Notes: generated by a model from the sequence alone, not told the origin. Shown: positions 1 through 7,427, numbered from the stretch's first letter. The stretch: 12,993 nt of DNA from Candidatus Cloacimonadota bacterium (GCA_014382915.1 JACNIV010000298.1:1-12993); one strand, 5' to 3'. Program-made: numbers and translations.

Positions 1-690
1 TCCGGGATCGAATATTTTAATACTCATCATCCTGTCGATGTGCTTATCATCGGGCGTGGTGGTGGTTCGCAGGAAGACCTTTTCTGTTTCAACGATGAAA
101 AACTGGCACGTGCTATCTTTGCTTCCGAAATTCCTGTGATTTCTGCTGTAGGACACGAGATCGATTTTACAATTTCCGATTTCGTTGCAGACCTGAGAGC
201 TCCCACTCCTTCGGCTGCCGCTGAACTGGCTGTTCCCGATAGAGTAGAACTTATCAACCAGCTAACCGGACTGATAAGTTCGATGCAATATGCCACGCAG
301 CAACATTTCTTTTCACGGAAAATGGAGATCCAGGAATTGGAATTAACCCTGCAGCAATTTCATCCTCAAACCATCCTGAATAACCTGAGGCAGCGCTACA
401 AAGAGGCTGTTCTAAAAATGGAACACAACCTGAAGCAATTATTGAAAGACAAAAAGAACCAGTTGGCAATTGTGCTGAATGAACTGCGAGAGCTTTCACC
501 CCGGGAAGCCTTGAAACGTGGTTATAGTTTTATCCGTAAAGAAAAGAAATTATTGAATTCGATCAAAAAAATAGCAATTAATGAAGAATTGGAACTTATT
601 CTTTCCGACGGAAAATTGATAACAAAAGTTAAGGAAATAAAAAGAAACGTTTTACCGGGGAAAAAGAAAAAGGATCCATCAGATGCATAA
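1..690 (+). CDS. xseA: Exodeoxyribonuclease VII large subunit, C-terminal part (5' truncated by window)
   Basis: This is the catalytic subunit of exonuclease VII, a cytoplasmic nuclease that degrades single-stranded DNA together with several copies of the small subunit XseB. The reading frame is open from base 1, so the N-terminal OB-fold half lies outside the window and 229 residues are visible. The family signatures are clear: [10 protein letters not shown] (about visible residues 18-27), then [16 protein letters not shown] (about 45-60) and [14 protein letters not shown]. These form the conserved catalytic-domain core. A long charged helical or coiled-coil stretch follows. The end has the usual [13 protein letters not shown] element and a small beta-rich piece ([14 protein letters not shown]) before a lysine-rich tail. 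No xseB follows. The next gene instead starts inside this one, overlapping by 8 bases, so the two are probably co-transcribed. Confidence 0.96.
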   Translation, partial: SGIEYFNTHHPVDVLIIGRGGGSQEDLFCFNDEKLARAIFASEIPVISAVGHEIDFTISDFVADLRAPTPSAAAELAVPDRVELINQLTGLISSMQYATQQHFFSRKMEIQELELTLQQFHPQTILNNLRQRYKEAVLKMEHNLKQLLKDKKNQLAIVLNELRELSPREALKRGYSFIRKEKKLLNSIKKIAINEELELILSDGKLITKVKEIKRNVLPGKKKKDPSDA

Positions 691-1762
691 GCAAACTGCA
701 ATTGTTACTATATTCCTTTTTCTGATTATTTTTGCTACTTCGATGCATGGTGATATTCGGGCTGTGTGGGTACCATTGTGGGAGATAACAACGCTGGAAA
801 AAGCAGACACGGTCTTTACAGAGTTATCAAAGCACAACGTAAACCAGATACTTTTGCAGGTTCGCTATCGTGGTGATACAGGCTATATTCCAAATAGATA
901 TAATAATTTCTATCCAAATCCCGAAAAGAGATATCATGCCCTGAAAGATTCGTTGTTTGACCCGCTCGATTATTTCATAAAAAAAGGAAGAGCTGCAGAT
1001 ATGGAAGTGCACGCCTGGTTTACGGTTTTTGTGATCACCGGTCACGATCTTACTGTCTTCGATTCCACCCACGTTTATTTTTCCAATCCCGATTGGGTAA
1101 CAACCAATTATTCCCAAACACCCATGAACTATGAATTATTGGAAGGTGCTTTCTTCGATCCGGGAATTCCTGCAGTTCAGAATTACACTTTCAATGTGCT
1201 GATGGATATTGTGGCAAATTACGATATCGATGGGGTGCACCTGGATTATATCCGCTATCCGGGACAGGATTATGGTTATAATAAACTGGCTGTGGAAAAA
1301 TATAAACAGGATATCAAACTTCAGGATGCAAAAAACTGGCAGAATTGGAAAGAAAAGCAGGTAAGCAATTTTGTGCAAAAAGTTTATGATAAGGTCAAAG
1401 CTATTTCTGAACATCTGCAGGTTACAGCAGCGGTACTCACCGACCCCGATGATGCCCGGGAATACTATTCCCAGAACTGGCTTGAATGGCTGGAACAGGA
1501 ATTTATCGATAAGGTTTACCTGATGGCTTATACTACTTCTACTTCTTCATTGGAAAAACAACTTACATACCTTTCCAACCTGGATATGAACGATAAAATT
1601 GTGGTGGGCTTAAAAAGCTGGAGTGAATCTGATAAATATCCTGCTTATAAGATCAATGAAAAGATCATGCTTTCCCAAAAAATGGAGTTTGCCGGTTATG
1701 CCTTGTTCAGCTATTCCGGGATAAGACAATCGGAATATTTTAAAGAATTGAAAATGAAGTAG
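683..1762 (+). CDS. Secreted GHL10/DUF187-type glycoside-hydrolase-like protein
   Basis: The 359-residue protein has an N-terminal hydrophobic signal segment (about residues 5-20), so it should be exported. From residue about 25 it reads as a TIM-barrel protein of the GHL10 (DUF187, PF02638) family. It opens with [11 protein letters not shown], followed by the strand [21 protein letters not shown] at about 110-118, and the family hallmark [11 protein letters not shown] at 183-193 with acidic residues D183 and D188. VYLMAYTTS and VVGLKSW near the end match late barrel strands. Members are thought to act on polysaccharide or cell-wall glycans, but the substrate cannot be read here. The start at 683 is supported by AAGGA at 670-674, 8 bases upstream. 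It overlaps the end of xseA by 8 bases, which implies translational coupling although no functional link is known. Family assignment is firm; enzymatic activity is inferred. Confidence 0.86.
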   Translation: MHKQTAIVTIFLFLIIFATSMHGDIRAVWVPLWEITTLEKADTVFTELSKHNVNQILLQVRYRGDTGYIPNRYNNFYPNPEKRYHALKDSLFDPLDYFIKKGRAADMEVHAWFTVFVITGHDLTVFDSTHVYFSNPDWVTTNYSQTPMNYELLEGAFFDPGIPAVQNYTFNVLMDIVANYDIDGVHLDYIRYPGQDYGYNKLAVEKYKQDIKLQDAKNWQNWKEKQVSNFVQKVYDKVKAISEHLQVTAAVLTDPDDAREYYSQNWLEWLEQEFIDKVYLMAYTTSTSSLEKQLTYLSNLDMNDKIVVGLKSWSESDKYPAYKINEKIMLSQKMEFAGYALFSYSGIRQSEYFKELKMK

Positions 1763-1766
1763 GAAA

Positions 1767-1820
1767 CTCACTCCCGACCCCTCTCTTTAGCAAAAAGAGG
1801 GGAGTACGAAAAACAGTGAG
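1767..1820. repeat. Nested imperfect palindrome in intergenic gap
   Basis: Outer arms CTCACT (1767-1772) and AGTGAG (1815-1820) enclose a tighter hairpin. The inner stem pairs CCCCTCT (1778-1784) with AGAGGGG (1796-1802) over 7 perfect base pairs. It continues after one mismatch with TTT/AAA around a three-base AGC loop. It lies just after the GHL10 stop codon. No T-run follows on either strand, so it is a poor rho-independent terminator. The CCCCTCT...AGAGGGG form resembles palindromic extragenic elements seen in many FCB genomes. Whether it is repeated in this genome cannot be told from one copy. Confidence 0.45.
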
Positions 1821-1848
1821 ATGCTATTTTGAACTCGTATCATTAATC

Positions 1849-1890
1849 GAACTCGACTCAATCCGGCAGTAGCTGAACCGAGTCAGGTTC
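1849..1890. other. Hairpin in the leader of the S4-domain gene
   Basis: GAACTCGACTC (1849-1859) can pair with GAGTCAGGTTC (1880-1890), giving an 11-pair stem with one G-T wobble and one mismatch around a 20-base loop. It ends 14 bases before the GTG start of the S4 gene and just before its AAGGA ribosome binding site (1893-1897). There is no T-run, so it is not a terminator. A role in mRNA structure or autoregulation is possible but unproven. A related GAACTCG also occurs at 1831-1837. The rest of the 142-base gap (1763-1904) shows nothing recognisable. Confidence 0.35.
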
Positions 1891-1904
1891 AAAAGGAAAA
1901 TAAA

Positions 1905-2171
1905 GTGAGAGTCGATCAACTACTAAACAAATTATGCCTGGTGAAAACACGCAGTATAGCCAAAAAGGCCTGTGATAAGAACCTGGTAAAAATAAACGAC
2001 AAAATTGCCAAAGCAAGTGCGAATGTGAATGATGGAGATATTATAGAATATCAGCTTTACGGGTATTTCAATAAACTAAGAATTACAACTGTTCCACAGG
2101 GGAATGTATCAAAAAATAACGCCTCTGAATTTTATGAAATACTGGAACGGGAGAAATTGGAATTGGAATAA
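1905..2171 (+). CDS. rqcP: S4-domain RNA-binding protein, RqcP-like
   Basis: This small basic protein of 88 residues is almost entirely one S4 RNA-binding domain: MRVDQLLNKL, then KTRSIAKKACDKNLVKIND and ANVNDGDIIEY. Length, domain position and the tail A-x-x-FYEILEREKLE match Bacillus RqcP (YabO, about 86 residues, ending in MYTILKEEKLGE as I recall it) better than the longer Hsp15 of proteobacteria. R2 and R16, which I recall as important for RqcP on the 50S subunit, are both present. RqcP works with RqcH to add alanine tails to chains stalled on split 50S ribosomes. The start is GTG at 1905 with AAGGA at 1893-1897, 7 bases upstream. The gene stands alone between a hairpin-rich gap and a convergent neighbour. 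Another Hsp15/RqcP-family role cannot be excluded. Confidence 0.72.
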   Translation: MRVDQLLNKLCLVKTRSIAKKACDKNLVKINDKIAKASANVNDGDIIEYQLYGYFNKLRITTVPQGNVSKNNASEFYEILEREKLELE

Positions 2172-2197
2172 AAAAAACGCCCGATTATCATCGGGCG
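2170..2197 (-). terminator. Rho-independent terminator for the minus-strand unit
   Basis: CGCCCGAT (2178-2185) and ATCGGGCG (2190-2197) form a perfect 8-base-pair GC-rich stem with a four-base loop. On the minus strand the stem is followed directly by eight T residues (complement of A 2170-2177). It sits 24 bases past the stop of the LPP20-like lipoprotein gene. The T-tract overlaps the stop codon of the convergent S4 gene. On the plus strand the hairpin is followed by TAAAAG, so it is directional and favours the minus strand. Confidence 0.85.
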
Positions 2198-2221
2198 TAA
2201 AAGTAATCTTAAGCTCTTTTT

Positions 2222-2770
2222 TTATTCGTCGTACTTTTCAATTTCTTTATCCAGCTCACCAAACGCTTGTGAAGCTTTGAACTGGTTGTAAAGAGCTTCT
2301 TCGTTCTTAATCTGGTTCATCATGTTTTTGTTAACCGCTTCTTTGGGAACGCTTACTCGTACAAAAGTCTGATAACGATTATCTTCGTTAATGATAGTTT
2401 CCTGTTTTGTTACCATCACATTAGTAAACTTGGCGTTGGCAACAGCTTTCACAACTTTGCTGGTAAGAGCCAGAACCTGCGGATCATTCACTCCGGCTTC
2501 TTCTTCGTAATTCTTTACCATACCTTTCACATAAGTTTCCACATACTGTGCAGCTTGCAGCATGGCATTTGCATAAGCAGCATCGTAAGATGAATTCTGA
2601 GAAACTTTGGTTGCCATTCCATAAGTTTGAACATACTCTGCGTTATCCTGCTTTTGCCACCAATCCGGATAATAGACTTTTTTTACACCTTTTGGACCGC
2701 CTTTTCCACCACATGCGGTGATAACAAATACAACGATCAATAACAATACAATGATCTTAAACACTTTCAT
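2222..2770 (-). CDS. LPP20-like lipoprotein
   Basis: The 182-residue protein begins with a lipoprotein signal: MKVFK, a hydrophobic run, then the lipobox ITAC with the acceptor cysteine at residue 20, followed by a glycine-rich linker. Position +2 is Gly rather than Asp, so sorting to the outer membrane is plausible. The body has the LPP20-type layout (PF02169). A short aromatic segment (YPDWWQ) leads to YVQTYGMAT at about 46-54. A long helix rich in Ala follows (AAYANAMLQAAQYVETYVKG, 64-83), then a second helix and a strand pair ending RYQTFVRVSVPKE (132-144). A charged helical tail finishes the protein. No catalytic residues are expected; the family is structural or of unknown role. AGGAGG lies just upstream of the ATG. 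The gene follows the DUF2135 gene by 11 bases and is the last of the unit before the terminator. Confidence 0.78.
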   Translation of the reverse strand: MKVFKIIVLLLIVVFVITACGGKGGPKGVKKVYYPDWWQKQDNAEYVQTYGMATKVSQNSSYDAAYANAMLQAAQYVETYVKGMVKNYEEEAGVNDPQVLALTSKVVKAVANAKFTNVMVTKQETIINEDNRYQTFVRVSVPKEAVNKNMMNQIKNEEALYNQFKASQAFGELDKEIEKYDE

Positions 2771-2781
2771 ACTTCCTCCTT

Positions 2782-3942
2782 TTATTGAATATCTCTTTCA
2801 TCTTTCACGAAATCAATTTCATTAACTTGAATAATTTCGTGTATTTCATTAATTTTAAACACATGCCAGCAATTGCCCCGAATATTTTGAGGTACATCAA
2901 AACTGGCAAGTAATTTATTTTGCCCATATACTTGCACCAGGGCATTACTGCGGGAAAGATATTTGCTTTTTTTCTCATTTTTGTTGGAATAATCATATAC
3001 GGAATAATAGTAATCACCTGTTGCAGGTTTGTAAATTGTAATAGTTTCGGGACCGTATTTATCTGTATCATCTCTATCCAGGAAGTCTTTTCCGGCTATC
3101 AGGATCTTATTCCGATACCAGATATGGAAATCTCCACCATCAGGATTTGGACCGCTAAGATGTGCATCCAGGTCGCGCGGTCTGCTACCCCAGGTAAGCA
3201 CAATGCGGAATTCTTTAATCTCGGGAGATAAAGCGCAAATAACTTCTCGTGGTGTTTCGTCGGCTTCCATCCTGATGGTAACTGACATACCGATGAATCC
3301 TTCTTTTGTTACATTCAGTGTGTATTGTCCAATCTCGGCATCAAAAATAAAAATACCTGTTTCATCGGTTTTATCGATACTGGTATCATGCATATAATCT
3401 TCAATGCTTAAACCGGCATCAGTAAGCGGTTCACCCGTAACTGCATTTACTACTCTACCTACAATGATGCGGGATTTGGGATAGAATTTTATTTCACGAT
3501 CAACCTCACCGATGGAAGCGTCTAACGTAAATACTTTACAGGCAAGTCCTGCTCCATCTGGAATCTTGATCAGGTCTATTAGATTTTTTCCTTTGTAAAT
3601 AGAAATCATGGGTTTGGAACGGGCTATGAGGGTAGGATCAATATTCATATCATCGTCAGCAAATTTATCTTTTATCCAGAAAGTAAAATAACCTTCATCT
3701 GAATTCACTTTAAAGACCTGCTTGGATTCCATGGTCATACCCTCACCTACGGAAACCAGCTTACCGTCTAATACTTCCTGTGCTCCACCGCCGCTTACAA
3801 AAGCATGTTCTTTTCCGATAGAACCACTCATGAATCCGTTGCATTCACCTTCAAACTCGTCCCAGGTAAGATTTATCTGGTATTCAATTGCATATAATTG
3901 ACTGAAAAACAAGACAGTTAACAATAATATCAACTTTTTCAT
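2782..3942 (-). CDS. Exported protein with two DUF2135/YfaP-like domains flanking a CarboxypepD_reg-like domain
   Basis: The protein has 386 residues. A signal peptide (about 1-18) is followed by three parts. Residues about 21-152 form a degenerate copy of the last part. Residues about 157-240 (IIVGRVVNAVTGEPL...DETGIFIFD...GQYTLNVTKEGF) are a carboxypeptidase-regulatory-like beta sandwich. Residues about 244-383 are a DUF2135/YfaP-like domain with IVLTWGSRPRDLDAHLSGP and the acidic DLDAH motif at 257-261. The first and third parts share order and spacing: INLTW/IVLTW, YFTFWIKD/YYYSVYDY and KVFTL/HVFKI. The first copy lacks the DLDAH aspartates. DUF2135 proteins are periplasmic or surface proteins of unknown function. 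The ATG at 3942 has AGGAG about 7 bases upstream. The downstream lipoprotein gene starts 11 bases after this stop, so the two probably act at the envelope together. I do not assign a function. Confidence 0.75.
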   Translation of the reverse strand: MKKLILLLTVLFFSQLYAIEYQINLTWDEFEGECNGFMSGSIGKEHAFVSGGGAQEVLDGKLVSVGEGMTMESKQVFKVNSDEGYFTFWIKDKFADDDMNIDPTLIARSKPMISIYKGKNLIDLIKIPDGAGLACKVFTLDASIGEVDREIKFYPKSRIIVGRVVNAVTGEPLTDAGLSIEDYMHDTSIDKTDETGIFIFDAEIGQYTLNVTKEGFIGMSVTIRMEADETPREVICALSPEIKEFRIVLTWGSRPRDLDAHLSGPNPDGGDFHIWYRNKILIAGKDFLDRDDTDKYGPETITIYKPATGDYYYSVYDYSNKNEKKSKYLSRSNALVQVYGQNKLLASFDVPQNIRGNCWHVFKINEIHEIIQVNEIDFVKDERDIQ

Positions 3943-3975
3943 TAAAACTCCTGCAACAAGAAATCAGATTTTTGA

Positions 3976-4003
3976 ATTACATCGTCAAGTAAAATGTTCA
4001 CAA
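3976..4003 (-). promoter_or_regulatory. Candidate promoter for the DUF2135-lipoprotein pair
   Basis: On the minus strand TTGTGA (complement of 3998-4003) and TGTAAT (complement of 3976-3981) are 16 bases apart, matching 4 of 6 and 5 of 6 positions of a sigma-70-type promoter. They lie about 35 bases before the DUF2135 start codon, in the only sizeable gap inside the minus-strand run. AT-rich sequence gives many chance matches and promoter consensus in this lineage is uncertain. Confidence 0.25.
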
Positions 4004-4020
4004 CTGATATTGAGATCAGT
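4003..4020 (-). terminator. Weak hairpin after the EIIA-PII gene
   Basis: ACTGAT (4003-4008) and ATCAGT (4015-4020) form a 6-base-pair stem with a six-base loop, 12 bases past the stop codon of the EIIA-PII gene. The stem is AT-rich. On the minus strand the sequence after it (TGTGAACATTTTAC) has only a short T-run, so termination would be partial at best. It overlaps the -35 element of the candidate promoter by one base. Confidence 0.25.
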
Positions 4021-4031
4021 GATTATTGAAT

Positions 4032-4856
4032 CTATAAGTCTATATCTTCTTCAAAATTACCTATGCTGTCATCCACTTTGATAATTTGAATAAAGCCTAC
4101 ACCTTTTTTATCGAGATCGATCCCGTTTTCTTTGAGAAGATCTGCCAATTGATGTGCAACATCTTTATTTTCCACATGAGCGAAGATCACGTTGGAGTGT
4201 TTCGATTTGCCTTGCGCCATGTAACTGAGGCCGGCAAATACAGGTACTTCATAGGCTAATTTCTTGGCCATGGAAACAGCATCAAGAATAGAAGCATTAG
4301 TAATTCCCACTTCTACCATCGCATTCATAACTTCCGATTCTACATTTGATTCGTTCAGAGTCAATATCATCAGGTAGTTTTTACCATCAGATTCTTTCAG
4401 TTCTTTCTCATCATATTTTTCCAGGATATTTATCACATCATCTTTTGTTTTACTTTTAAGCAATTCCTCACAGAATTTTTCCTTTTTAAGAAGGCGGTTT
4501 GATTGAGCCAGAAGCTGCAGGTATTCCTTATTCTGATCTTCAGAACAGCCAAAAAAGAAAATTATCCTGGCAGGTCCCATTTCAGGATTTTCATATTCAA
4601 TGCCATCTTTAAAGATAACGATGCACATAAAAAGTTTTTCTACCACATTGCAGCGAGCATGAGGAAGAGCAATTCCAGGCATCAATTCGGTATTTGCCAT
4701 GTTTTCCCGTTTATTTAATGCTTGCAGGAATTTCTTCTGATTCTTGATATAATCGTGATTGTAAACATGGTTTACCAAACCTTCAAAGAGATCTTTTTTG
4801 TTCTTTACATCAGGATCGATAACTATCAGATTTTTATCAATCATGTTTTTCCACAT
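4032..4856 (-). CDS. EIIA(Ntr)-like protein fused to a PII-like domain
   Basis: The protein has 274 residues and two domains. Residues about 5-150 are a PTS EIIA type-2 domain (PF00359) of the PtsN class, with REN...MPGIALPHAR carrying the phospho-acceptor histidine at H66. Residues about 160-262 have a PII/CutA-like ferredoxin fold: YLMILTLNESNVESEVMNAM, VGITNASILDAV, VPVFAGLSYMAQG, NVIFAHVENKDVAHQLADLL and a final GVGFIQIIKVDD strand. The uridylylated-tyrosine T-loop motif of GlnB is absent, so this is a PII-like sensor, not a standard nitrogen PII. The gene follows the antiporter gene by 9 bases and its AAGGAG ribosome binding site overlaps the antiporter stop, so they are co-expressed. 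EIIA(Ntr) proteins are known to control K+ transport in other bacteria; control of the neighbouring antiporter is inferred. AAGGAGA upstream favours ATG 4856 over 4844. Confidence 0.85.
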   Translation of the reverse strand: MWKNMIDKNLIVIDPDVKNKKDLFEGLVNHVYNHDYIKNQKKFLQALNKRENMANTELMPGIALPHARCNVVEKLFMCIVIFKDGIEYENPEMGPARIIFFFGCSEDQNKEYLQLLAQSNRLLKKEKFCEELLKSKTKDDVINILEKYDEKELKESDGKNYLMILTLNESNVESEVMNAMVEVGITNASILDAVSMAKKLAYEVPVFAGLSYMAQGKSKHSNVIFAHVENKDVAHQLADLLKENGIDLDKKGVGFIQIIKVDDSIGNFEEDIDL

Positions 4857-4865
4857 AATTTCTCC

Positions 4866-6029
4866 TTAAAAACTTTCCCTTTTAAATCTTGTGAAGCCAA
4901 ATTTTAAAAGCAATGGTGCAAGAAGAGCGCTTATTATTACCATCAGAATTGTGGCCGAGAGGATATCGGTTGAAATTACTTGTTTTTCCAAAGCCATATT
5001 AGCCACGATGAGAGCTACTTCCCCTCGTGGTATCATTCCCGTGCCTATCCGAAACGAACGGATAGTGTCAAAATTATTCAGTCTGGCACCTAATCCACTG
5101 CCAATTGCTTTTCCTGCAATGGCAAGAACTACAAAAGAAAGCAGGAATATAGGTTCAGCTTCGATATCAAATAGATTGAATTGCAAACCTATACTAACGA
5201 AAAAAACATCCACAAAAAAAGATTTTCCAATATTTGTTATGCCTGTTTGCACGGCATTCTTGTGATGTGTCTGCCCCAAGAACAACCCAGCAAAATACGC
5301 TCCCGTAATAGCGGCTAAACCGGTCATTTCGGCGAACCATGAATACAGAAATGCGGTTGCAATTGCTAAAGATAAAACCACATTATTAAGCAGTAATTTT
5401 TTCAAATTCAAAAAAAATGGTTGTAAGATAAAAATGCCAAAAAGAAAAGAAACCAAAAAGAATACTGCTATTTTTATCAGGGAAATTGAGATAGTTGAAC
5501 CGGCTTTTGCTGAACCAGCAGTTAATCCAAATATAAAGGTCAGCAGAAGAATTCCTACAATATCGTCAATAATTGCAGCATTAACAATACATCTTCCTTC
5601 CAGGCTTTTCATTTTACCCAGATCAAACAGGGTCATCACACTCACGCTTACGCTTGTAGCAGTAAAGATCACACCCACAATTAATGCCTGAGAAACATTA
5701 TGTAAAATGAAATAAGTTAAGAAAAAGCCTGAAGCAAATGGCAAGATAATACCACCTACAGCAGGTAACAATGCCTGGCGGGAATCTTCCCTGATCTGTT
5801 TAATATTTGTTTCCAGACCTGCTTCAAAAAGCAGAAAGAGTACACCGACTTTGGCTATCCAGGTAATTACTTCCTCAGGTTCGATGAAATGCAAAAGAGT
5901 AGGTCCTAACACAATTCCCAAGAACAGCATTCCTATTACCGGGGGTTGTTTAAATTTTTTGGAGATGGCTCCAAGTACTTTAGAGAAGAAGATGATTACT
6001 GCCAGATGTAATAAAATACTATTTTCCAT
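4866..6029 (-). CDS. Cation:proton antiporter, CPA2 family (Kef/NapA type)
   Basis: This polytopic inner-membrane protein of 387 residues exchanges Na+ or K+ for protons. It has about a dozen hydrophobic segments. The family marks are all present. PPVIGMLFLGIVLGP (29-43) and FEAGLE (68-73) lie near the N-terminus. TATSVSVS (123-130) is the unwound helix of the transport core. NAAIIDDIVGIL carries the Asp pair D155/D156, which is typical of electrogenic NhaA/NapA-type exchangers. K307 lies in AGKAIGSGLGAR, and MIPRGEVALIVA (332-343) is near the C-terminus. There is no C-terminal RCK/TrkA-N or USP domain, so cytoplasmic regulation must come from another protein. The EIIA-PII protein 9 bases downstream is the likely one. 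Its start overlaps the end of mltG by 11 bases. The ion cannot be fixed from sequence, but the Asp pair argues against a KefC-like channel. Confidence 0.93.
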   Translation of the reverse strand: MENSILLHLAVIIFFSKVLGAISKKFKQPPVIGMLFLGIVLGPTLLHFIEPEEVITWIAKVGVLFLLFEAGLETNIKQIREDSRQALLPAVGGIILPFASGFFLTYFILHNVSQALIVGVIFTATSVSVSVMTLFDLGKMKSLEGRCIVNAAIIDDIVGILLLTFIFGLTAGSAKAGSTISISLIKIAVFFLVSFLFGIFILQPFFLNLKKLLLNNVVLSLAIATAFLYSWFAEMTGLAAITGAYFAGLFLGQTHHKNAVQTGITNIGKSFFVDVFFVSIGLQFNLFDIEAEPIFLLSFVVLAIAGKAIGSGLGARLNNFDTIRSFRIGTGMIPRGEVALIVANMALEKQVISTDILSATILMVIISALLAPLLLKFGFTRFKRESF

Positions 6030-7017
6030 TATTCTTCTTTATAATCCTTTGCTGATTTATATGTTGATCGTATGTTTTTGTAAATTCATGTTGACCGGTT
6101 CCGGTAGCAAAAAAGAAGAAATAATCAGTTTCTTCGGGCTCCAGAACCGCTTGAATAGAAGTAACAGAAGGATTACAGATAGGAGTAGGTGGCAGACCAT
6201 AATGTTTGTATGTATTATAAGGAGAATCTATGCTTAAATCTTTATAATATATTTTTTTCCTGGTCTTATCTTGTTCTTCTAAAGCATATGCAATCGTTGG
6301 ATCTGCCTGCAGTTTGTAGTGATAATTCAGCCTGTTCAAATACACACTGGCAATGGTGGGTTTTTCTTTTTCTATCCGTGCTTCACATTCTACGATCGAT
6401 GCCAGGATTATAACATTATAGAAACTCAATATCTCATCAGGTACAAAGTTCAGATCGGCTGTTTGAGAAAAAAAGCTTTTTACAAGGTGAGAAATAATAT
6501 ACTTCTCACTAACTCCTTCCGGGAAATGATACGTTTCGGGATAAAGAAAACCTTCTAGGCTGGAAATTGAAAAGCCGGTAAATTGCTTTGCGATCTGAGG
6601 ATCATTGCAAATATCCAGAAATTGCTGGAAATCTCCAAATTCCTCTTTGGCTAACAGTTTGCACGTTTTTCTTACAGATAATCCTTCCGGAATAGTTACT
6701 TTACGAAGAACTACTTTACCGGATTTTATTGTGTCTATTACATCAGATAAAGCTAATTTACCTTTAAATAAATATTTCCCATAACTTAGAATTCCATCCG
6801 ATTTTGTTAATTTAATAAACACATAAAATGAATTTTTACTACGGATCACTCTATGATCAGAAAGTTTCTGAGCTATTGAGAGAGCTGTTTCACCTTTCTT
6901 AATTTCCACCAGAACTTCATTAACCTGTTTGGGTAGAAAAAACAGAAACATTATATAAGCTGTTATAAAAACAAATAGTATTAAAGATATAATTATTATT
7001 TTCTGATATAATTTCAT
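6019..7017 (-). CDS. mltG: Endolytic murein transglycosylase MltG (YceG-like)
   Basis: MltG is an inner-membrane enzyme that cuts nascent glycan strands and so sets their length during cell-wall synthesis. This 332-residue copy has one N-terminal membrane anchor (about 7-28). A LysM-like region follows at about 34-103 (VEIKKGETALSIAQKL). The YceG catalytic domain includes SLEGFLYPETY (153-163), ASIVECEA with the predicted catalytic glutamate E210, LQADPTIAYAL, DSPYNTYKHYGLPPTPI (264-280) and the terminal FFFATGTGQHEF...HINQ. Length is normal for the family. Its ATG overlaps the stop of ruvX in an ATGA arrangement (7014-7017), indicating translational coupling. It in turn overlaps the antiporter start by 11 bases. 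The ribosome binding site is weak (GGAAA), as expected for a coupled gene. A peptidoglycan-containing, Gram-negative-type envelope follows. Confidence 0.95.
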   Translation of the reverse strand: MKLYQKIIIISLILFVFITAYIMFLFFLPKQVNEVLVEIKKGETALSIAQKLSDHRVIRSKNSFYVFIKLTKSDGILSYGKYLFKGKLALSDVIDTIKSGKVVLRKVTIPEGLSVRKTCKLLAKEEFGDFQQFLDICNDPQIAKQFTGFSISSLEGFLYPETYHFPEGVSEKYIISHLVKSFFSQTADLNFVPDEILSFYNVIILASIVECEARIEKEKPTIASVYLNRLNYHYKLQADPTIAYALEEQDKTRKKIYYKDLSIDSPYNTYKHYGLPPTPICNPSVTSIQAVLEPEETDYFFFFATGTGQHEFTKTYDQHINQQRIIKKNNGK

Positions 7018-7427
7018 TCGCTGTTTTCCAGGTAGTTTCTTAATATTAAAGATGCAGCAACCTTATCGATCACATCTTTACTCTCGTGAATGTTGTATCC
7101 CATTTCTTGTAAAGCTTCATTTGCTTCTACGGTTGTGTATCTTTCATCCCACAGAATTACAGGAATAGAAATATCTTTTTTCAACTTCTCAGCAAAATCA
7201 CGCACTTCTTTGGTTTTTTGAGTATCTTGTCCAGCAAGGTTCAACGGTAACCCTATAATGATTTTTCCAATATTTTCTTTCTTAATTATACTGGTAATTT
7301 CATCAAGAAGACCATCATTATTAATTATTACTTTGTAGGGACGGGCAATAATCTGCATCGGATCGCTAATGGCAATGCCAATCCGCACCGCACCATGATC
7401 GATGCCCATAATTCTATATAATGCCAT
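7014..7427 (-). CDS. ruvX: Putative pre-16S rRNA nuclease / Holliday-junction-resolvase-like RuvX (YqgF)
   Basis: The protein of 137 residues has an RNase H-like fold and is the normal length for YqgF. Motifs seen are GIDHGAVRIGIAISDP (8-23, catalytic-site Asp at D10), IIIGLPLNLAG (57-67), WDERYTT (93-99, E95) and KDVIDKVAASLIL (117-129, D121). The usual DFGxKRIG is here DHGAVRIG, a mild variation that keeps the Asp. YqgF trims the 5' end of pre-16S rRNA in E. coli and is classed as a putative Holliday junction resolvase. A weak AGGAAAG lies about 10 bases before the ATG at 7427. The internal Met at 7409 has no ribosome binding site, so the longer start is preferred. Adjacency to mltG recurs in several bacterial groups. 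Confidence 0.93.
   Translation of the reverse strand: MALYRIMGIDHGAVRIGIAISDPMQIIARPYKVIINNDGLLDEITSIIKKENIGKIIIGLPLNLAGQDTQKTKEVRDFAEKLKKDISIPVILWDERYTTVEANEALQEMGYNIHESKDVIDKVAASLILRNYLENSE

Noticed and set aside
1778..1802. Strong 7-base-pair hairpin as the terminator of the xseA-GHL10 unit
   Set aside because: No T-run follows on either strand, so it is reported as a palindrome, not a rho-independent terminator.
4891..5691. Plus-strand frames opposite the antiporter
   Set aside because: They are shadows of a gene with clear family motifs on the minus strand and show no domain or initiation signal.
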